From Epinephelus fuscoguttatus (Eukaryota > Chordata > Actinopteri > Perciformes > Serranidae), in contig NC_064753.1 in assembly GCF_011397635.1 (NCBI RefSeq), forward strand, positions 25,878,322 to 25,942,321: a DNA stretch of 64,000 bases, read 5' to 3'. The notes under the pieces were generated by a model, which did no database searches, was not told the DNA's origin, and saw nothing but the letters and a program-made list of their open reading frames with translations. Both the position numbers and the translations under genes were made by a program. Within the stretch, counting starts at the first letter, position 1. The number at the start of each line of letters is the position of its first letter. This document shows, in pieces, positions 57,576-64,000 of this stretch.

Positions 57576-60070
57576 GTAGGAGGACCCGCTGCTTTTATCG
57601 GCAAGGTCACAACAAGAAGCCTGTTAAATTTTTCTCTACATGGGCATGAGTCCGTCCGACGTGAAGTTGCTTTCCTGTGATGTTATCGACATTATATCCG
57701 CCAGCTGGCTGTGACTGGCCTTGTCCCCGTTTTTCCCTGCTCTTTTCGGTGTTTATTGTGAGTTGGTGGACGGACACTCTCAGGGAACAGGGTGTTGGGG
57801 GTCCTGGTGTGGTCGGGAGTGGACTTTTTTTGTGGCCTGTGATGAGCTCCGGGGGCTGGGGTGGGATATGTGCGGAATACAAAATCTGGCACGACAGCGT
57901 TTCCTTTGAATTTGGTATCTGAGCTCCATCCTTTTACTGTTTTTCCTCCAAGTTAAGAGCCGTGATGTGTGAGCGTGTTGATCCGACTGAGTGGCCTGCT
58001 GCCGCCCGGTTAGGCTAATCCAGTAATCTGGAGAAGAGGTGGTTGCATTTTATTGTAACACCATTACCCCTCATCCTCCTCCTCTTCCTCCTCAAACAGA
58101 CCCACAAAGTGTGGATGGACGCCGGTCTGAGGGCTGCGAGCTTACGTAGTTGTTTATATCGGCTGTAATGCTCCCTGAACCCAGTGATTAGTCGATTAGT
58201 GAATCATCTGATCAAGAGCACATTGATCACTTCCAGTAATGAACATGACTAACATCTAAACGTCACACGCATGACTGTCTTTTCCCCATTTTGTATTATA
58301 ACATATTGAACACTGGGTTTTTGGCATTTGGTCAGACAGCAATTTGGTTGTGGCACATTGTGATGACACATTTATTCATCAGAAAATTAATTCTGTTTTG
58401 ATAATTGACTAATGGTTTGGCCATTTACCACAGAGGAATGCCAAGGATTCACTAAGATGAAATGATTTGCTGCTTTTATCCTTAACCAATTATATGTGGA
58501 ATATCTTTCTCTTGTCTAATCAGCCAATGAGATGGATATTTTTTTTTACTATTTTGTGACTTAACAATAAGTTGAATGACAAAACAACCAGCTTGTAATA
58601 AAAGTAGTCACAGCCCCGTTCACTTTACATGAATGATTAATGGATGTGTCAAAATAGCCAATGAATAAAAATGATTGTGAGATTGTTGTAGGCCCCAGCT
58701 ACGAGCCGAACAGGGCTGCATGTGCGTGTGAATGCAGCCAGTGCACCAAAGGCTTTTTAAAAACAAAACTCCAGTCTTGTGAGGTGATTGAAAACAGTGT
58801 CCTCTTTGTTCACTCTGTTCCGAGGAGAGCATTAATCCAGTTAATGATCTCTAATGTAAGGCCGGGGATAAAAGCACATCTGACAGAGAGGAAACTGACC
58901 GATCGGCACTCACAATTATCAATAATACTGAGCTATTTATGGGTGGGTGGGAGTGTGTAAGATGTGTGTTTCATCATGATGACTTTGCACTTTCATAGCT
59001 GTGCACACCTCAGGGGGCAGATCCCCGTCGTGCACATGTTCTGTGGCATGTTTGGCAGAAGGTGGTTGGTGGTGGGGTGTTCTCTGGTATGACACCTTTG
59101 TTCTAACCCCTGACCAACCCCAGTTAATCCTCCCAGTGCAGCTAAGATTAGCAGTTTAACTGGACCCCCGGCCTGGTGTACCCCGAGCCCACGTCCTCGC
59201 TGTGTGGTAGGAGAACACAGAAAGACAGCAGGGTGCAAACAGCTTATTCTCACATCAGCAGTGTTGTCCCCTAACAAGGCTCTGATCATATTAAACTATA
59301 ATCTATTTGTTTTTCCAACAGGTGGAACATTTGATCCCGTAATAGACGCATTTCTCCGCTGGTTTTGAGTGTAGTGTAAGACAATGGAGAGCAGATGTCA
59401 CCAGGAGCGCTGTCCTGTGCTGCTGGCTCATTCTCAGATACCATGTGTTAATATGGGTTTGGCTCCTGCTTGACAGCTTTACTTTGGTTTAAGTCTGTAA
59501 TCTCTTTTGTGACTAGATTAGCTCATGCACGACCCTCTCTTGCTATGGTTTCCCCCGACCGTGGCGTCACACTAATCTGCACGTTTAATGGCTTATCTTG
59601 GAGAAGAAAAAGGGTCAATTTTTACACCCTGGCACACAGCGGAGGGATGGTTTTTATATTCTCGGGCCAAACTTCTGTGTAGAATTTCCTGTGTAGAGTC
59701 AGCCATGAGACTTCCTGTGCTCTGGTGTTAGATGTGGAGGGGGGTGGAGAAGTAGGGAAGGAAGGGGAAGAGAAGCAAAAGCAGACTGTACTCCTTGCTG
59801 TTGTCAGTCAGTGGTGGCCACAGCGGTTGCTGCATGCATGTCGTTCTCCGTCTCTGACTTTCAGCAAAACAATGTGGCCAAACTGGGGAAGTGAAAGAGT
59901 GGTTTCTGTCCTCCTGTTTTTGCCCCACCATTTTTTCCTCCAGTGACCTCTGTAATTATCAGAATCCTTGATAATCACAGAGTAGGAGCAAAAATCCTGT
60001 CAGGTACAGCAAGGTATGAATTGACGAGGGACTTTTTTGTCTCTAATGTCTCCTTTTTGTGTAATTACAG
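57576..60070. other. ripor1 5' intron
   Basis: No coding exon was found in this 2.5-kb stretch between the presumed first exon and the next presumed untranslated exon. Open frames of 60-99 codons here lack splice context and similarity to known families. Confidence 0.5.
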
Positions 60071-60158
60071 GACATGTCCTTCGGTTTGTTAAAGCCACAG
60101 TGCTACACTCAACTCTCCAAGCATGCTACAGCAGTGACAATCTCTCTCTACTCAGCAG
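60071..60158 (+). other. ripor1: Possible untranslated exon of ripor1
   Basis: This 88-bp segment lies between a good acceptor ('gtgtaattacag') and a good donor ('cag' followed by GTGAGCAG). It is about 125 bp upstream of the acceptor (exon from 60282) that precedes the start codon. Open-frame content is not needed if it is 5' UTR. Confidence 0.4.
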
Positions 60159-60323
60159 GTGAGCAGACCTCTTCCTGTCTCCCTCTCTGTCCAGCCGGTT
60201 TTTCCCATTTTAATGTGTTTTAACTGAAATAATCACAAAGGCCTTATCAGAAACGAGCCCATGTTCCTCTCCCTCCCTCAGCACTGTTTGATCCAAGAGA
60301 AACGTGCCTTGTAAGGAAGCAGG

Positions 60324-63300
60324 ATGTTCACAGGCTCCACCAAACTGCCACCTACTAAAACCCCGCAGCCTGAGCGGCTGGATGAAGTGTACGCTGCCTT
60401 ACGCAGAGGCTTACAGTGAGTAAACACATTTCAGGCTCTGTTTGCATTGATTCCAGTGGATGGCTGCCAGGTGGAGGAATCACTGAAAGATACAGCTGCT
60501 TTTGAGTCTGAGAACGAAGACGTAACAGGGATGGGGTTTTTGTTGTCAGGTCGTACCTGCAGGTCCACCAGCTGGAGCTGGACAGTCTGGGTCAGCAGAC
60601 CAGAGAGAACAAGAGGAACGGTCGCCTGGTGAGAGCCCATGTAGTCAAACCGGTCATACCAGTACAGACAATCATTCAGCACCAGGCCGGATGCTGTCGT
60701 CTCCGGTACTCAGTCAGGATGTGAATTTGACATTGTGATGCTAAATGTTTTAATCTTGTTTTCTTTGCAGGGGTCTCTGTATGAGTTAGATAAGGTGAGT
60801 TTCATTCACACCTGTTGTATACAGACATGAGTGCAGCACATTGAAACTGTAGAAGGTGGAAGAGACTTTCTGAATGAGTTTGTCAAGTTTCACTTTTTTT
60901 ATTTTTGCAGCAAGTGAAAGCCATAGAGAGGTTTATGCGTCGTCTGGAATTCCATCTCAGTAAGGTGTGTATTTATGTGAAGACCTGATTTTTTTTTTTA
61001 ATTTAAAGTTGCACTAAGCAAAATTTGAATTAAAACACTAGATCAAAGCACCTTGTGTAATGTGAAAATGTGTTATTCATAGTGAGAAAACCACAGAGAA
61101 TTATCACCTGTCAGATATTTCTCTCAGGAGTTGGTGGAGACCAAATCAAAGCTAATAGGAGGGACAATATTGGACTTAAACATGTTAGATGAGCACAAAC
61201 AGGACTCCAAACGAATGCTAATGTTTCCATATTACTGTTACAAGGTAACATTGTGTCAACATTGTGTTAACAGCTTGTTGCAACGCTCCAGAGTGCTTTA
61301 ATTAGTACATAGAAATTGTAGTTACGAGGGTCGTAACGGTAGAAGATTTTCACAGTAGAATAGCTATCTAAGAAAATATCACAGTGTATTATTATCATTA
61401 TTATCAGTTACAATGACCCTTAAAGAAATGACAACAGAAAGGTTTTTTTGGTTGAACATGTTCTTTATTTTAAGTCAAACTTGAGGCCATTTTCTTAAAT
61501 GGGAGGTAAAATAAAATAAAGGTGAGATTCTCAGCTTGTTTTTTTTTAAGTACTGTAAATAAATATATTTACATGGCATGTTAACCTCCCGTTTTCACAC
61601 CACAGTGTAGAGTGAAACTGATGTACTGCTGCAACCCTGCAAGCCATGAAATAAAAATAACTGTATAATCATTTTCACTTTCATATTCTCCTCAGGTAAG
61701 ACTCTAACATCACATCCATTTGTTGAAACCTGTGTTATATCTGCTCCTCCAGGTTGAGGAGCTGTACGATGCATATTGTATACAGCGGCGACTGCGTGAT
61801 GGAGCAAGTAAGATGGTGGCGGCCTTTAACTCCGCCACTGGCAGCAAGGAGGCCAGAGAGAGCCTGAGTGAAGCCAACAAGGGCTACAAAGAGTGCACAG
61901 AGGTATGTGACCGACCTGAGGTCAGTGTGTTTGAATGTTTCAGCATGTACACCAGGCTCTCTGGGCTGGATTTTACTTCTGTTGAAAATAGATATCAGAC
62001 TGTGTACTGTAAATGTTCTAACAAATCTCTGCTACATTATTCACATCCTTCCCTCCATCTGTCTCTGCAGCACATGTGCTCACTTGAGAGTGAATTAGAA
62101 AGCCAGATGGGAGAATTTCATGTCAAGATGAAGGGTGAGTCATTTTTTTTTTTACCACTTCCTATTTCCTCTGATCTGCATTAGCCCAGTTCTCATTTTT
62201 CTTGTCCATTTTGGATGTTTCAGGCCTCGCTGGCTTTGCACGGCTCTGTGCTGGTGATCAGTACGAGGTAAGAAACACAAACACAAGCACGTAGACACAA
62301 ATTGTGACCGAGTCTGTGCGCCCGATGAACTACATCCGCTGTTTTTGGCCCCATCAGGTCCTAATGCGGTATGGGCGGCAACGCTGGAGGCTGCGAGGCC
62401 GCGTGGAAGTCAGCAACAAGCAGATATGGGACAGTGAAGAGTACATCTTTCTGCCACTTGTCACAGAGCTGCTGTCAATCAAGGTAATGAAATCAGCTTT
62501 TAAAGGCCAAAGCCAGTGATACTTATGATAAACAAATCCCATGAAAAGATCAAAAGCCAAGTATGTGTTACTTTCCTAACCTGTCTGTGCCCACTGGTTC
62601 CTACTCAAGACGTCAAGCTTTAAACAGGTCACACATCATTATTAAAAAGGCTAAACATTTACCTAAAACAGTTGGGATGTTTTCAGCAATCATAATTTAA
62701 ATGGCAGTAAACAGTCCACATGATTTCAGCTGTACATTAATATTTAGTTGTTTGTTTATTGAGCCGCAGTGATGTTGTGTGTGGGACTGAGTCAATATAA
62801 GCTACAGCACAATATATTTTATCAGCAGCCTGATCCTTTAACTCAGTGGTCCCCAACTGGTGGGTCGTGGTCCAAAAGTGGGTCTCGGGTCCATTCTGTA
62901 TGGACCGCAAGTGACTTGCAAATGTGTCAGATTTGCAAAAAAACACAGTTTATATTTAAGTATGGTGAATTCCAGCTACTTCACAGAGACAGCAAAGTAG
63001 TTTGATGACATGACCAAATGCAAGTATGATGCTGACTGTATTAAATTGTCTAGACCTTGAACTAATGACTAAGGAGAAATCTGGGCCCCGAGGCTGGACC
63101 AGATGGGAACCACTGCTTAAACTTATTACATGCATTCTCACAAGCTTCAGCTAATTGTCAACTGTGTTAAAGGAACAATGTGTAAGATTTAGGGAGATAT
63201 AAGGGGATTTAGTGGCATCTAGTGGTGAGGATTGCAGATTGCAACCAGCTAAAACTTCTCCAGCTTAGATTTCCTTCAGTAGTCTTCGTTTAGGAGGTTT

Positions 63301-63950
63301 TTACTGGGAATCGAATTATCCATGGAGGTCTCTTCCTCTCCAAAAATTAAAAACTAACCATGGTGATCCCCGTAGACAAGGACCTGCTCCCTCTGTAGAT
63401 ATAAGTGGCTCGTTCTAAGGTAACGAATGATTATTTTCAGATGATTATACACTGAAGAAAACATACTAATTATATTATATTCCATTTCTGCCAGTATATC
63501 CCTCTAAAGCCTACACACTGGACCTTTAAGTTCCCATGGTCTCTGCCTGTCCTCACCTCTCTCTGCTTGCTTTGGTTGTCAAGGTGACGGAGCTGAAAAG
63601 CCTGGCTAATCATGTAGTGGTGGGCAGCGTGTCCTGTGAAATGCTCGACCTGTTCTGCCCGCTTCCCCAGACGCTTGCTGTGGATATCAACGACCTCGGG
63701 ACAGTGAAGCTGAACTTGGAGGTCACGTGGAGGTACTTTAACCTCTCATGGCCTCTTTTGTTTTTGTTATTTTACACTTTTCACATGTTTATTTAAGAGT
63801 GTTTGGCTCTGTTTCTCACTCTTTGTCCTGCTGTTTTTCAGTCCATTTGATAAGGATGACCAGACATCGTCCACCAGTACAGTTTCCAAACGGCTGCTGT
63901 CTAATCAGAGCCCTCCTGACACGCCCTCTATGCGGGAGCAGGTGTTTTAT
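60324..63950 (+). CDS. ripor1: Rho family-interacting cell polarization regulator 1 (RIPOR1/FAM65A), 5' part
   Basis: RIPOR1 binds active Rho GTPases and links Golgi positioning and cell polarity. Ten coding exons are visible (60324-60415, 60550-60628, 60771-60794, 60911-60964, 61753-61902, 62071-62134, 62224-62267, 62358-62483, 63584-63732, 63842-63950). They join in phase to 297 codons and end at a good donor, so the gene continues past the window; the family is about 1200 residues. The start [14 protein letters not shown] precedes '[16 protein letters not shown]'. The N-terminal Rho-binding coiled-coil region shows '[18 protein letters not shown]', '[19 protein letters not shown]' and '[19 protein letters not shown]'. 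It is followed by '[15 protein letters not shown]', '[19 protein letters not shown]' and '[20 protein letters not shown]', a C2-like region typical of RIPOR proteins. One exon has only eight codons. Synteny with ctcf supports RIPOR1 over RIPOR2 and 3. Confidence 0.95.
60965..61752. other. ripor1 intron with MITE-like sequence
   Basis: At about 60998-61260 the sequence 'gttgcactaagcaaaatttg', 'ggagttggtggagaccaaat' and 'acaggactccaaacg' matches a dispersed fish element. No exon is seen in the remainder. Confidence 0.55.
62844..63115. mobile_element. hAT-like MITE in a ripor1 intron
   Basis: This is the uninterrupted relative of the element at 1472-2179. It starts 'cagtggtccccaactggtg' and ends 'ccagatgggaaccactg'. 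The flanks are 'ctttaact' (62836-62843) and 'cttaaact' (63116-63123), an 8-bp duplication with one mismatch. It is non-coding. Confidence 0.82.
63167..63529. mobile_element. piggyBac-like MITE with TTAA ends
   Basis: The left end is 'ttaaaggaacaatgtgtaag' and the right end is the complement of 'ttaaaggtccagtgtgtagg', so the element lies between TTAA sequences with inverted ends of about 20 bp. TTAA targets are characteristic of piggyBac-type transposition. The 363-bp element is non-coding and sits in the ripor1 intron 62484-63583. Confidence 0.75.
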
Positions 63951-64000
63951 GTGAGTCACTTAACAACAATCCATCACACCTGCTCTGTTACACCACTAGT

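Noticed and set aside
58661-58960. 99-codon plus-strand open frame upstream of ripor1
   Set aside because: There is no similarity, no splice sites in a useful phase and no conserved motif. It lies within the presumed 5' intron.

Overview
The window is vertebrate nuclear DNA, almost certainly from a teleost fish. The genes are made of many short exons with GT-AG introns, the encoded proteins are close to human orthologues, and introns and spacers are packed with short interspersed elements typical of fish (hAT-like and piggyBac-like MITEs, Tc1 remnants, 5'-truncated LINE tails). The species cannot be named from the sequence. No operon, CRISPR array, rRNA, tRNA or viral element was seen.

Layout, left to right. 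(1) 1-3980: repeat-rich DNA beyond the 3' end of tradd. (2) 3981-16090, minus: tradd, the TNF-receptor death-domain adaptor, with four coding exons and a probable non-coding first exon near 15968. (3) 16.1-18.9 kb: MITE-filled spacer. (4) 18963-29115, minus: ogfod1, a ribosomal prolyl hydroxylase, complete in 13 coding exons, plus a possible extra in-phase acidic exon. (5) 31.0-36.34 kb, minus: nudt21, the 25-kDa subunit of cleavage factor Im, complete in seven exons. (6) 38203-44532, minus: the 3' half of carmil2, with capping-protein binding motifs and a long Ser/Thr-rich exon; no exons for its PH and leucine-rich-repeat half are visible before the next gene. (7) 46.8-52.74 kb, plus: ctcf, complete, with 11 zinc fingers and one GC-AG intron. 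(8) 57.4 kb to the right edge, plus: the 5' part of ripor1, which continues past 64000.

These genes do not form one pathway. They belong together by synteny: the human orthologues of all six are on 16q (OGFOD1-NUDT21 at 16q12.2; TRADD, RIPOR1, CTCF and CARMIL2 at 16q22.1). The gene block is conserved, but ogfod1/nudt21 and carmil2/ctcf have different relative orientations from the human arrangement as I recall it.

Exon boundaries were set by hand from splice consensus, reading-frame phase and similarity to remembered human proteins. All exon lengths sum to open frames. Transcript ends and promoters are less certain. I found no convincing undescribed biological system. The points most worth checking are the 5'-truncated carmil2 bounded by a duplicated segment, the phase-symmetric acidic exon in ogfod1, the GC-AG intron in ctcf, and a long hairpin upstream of ctcf.
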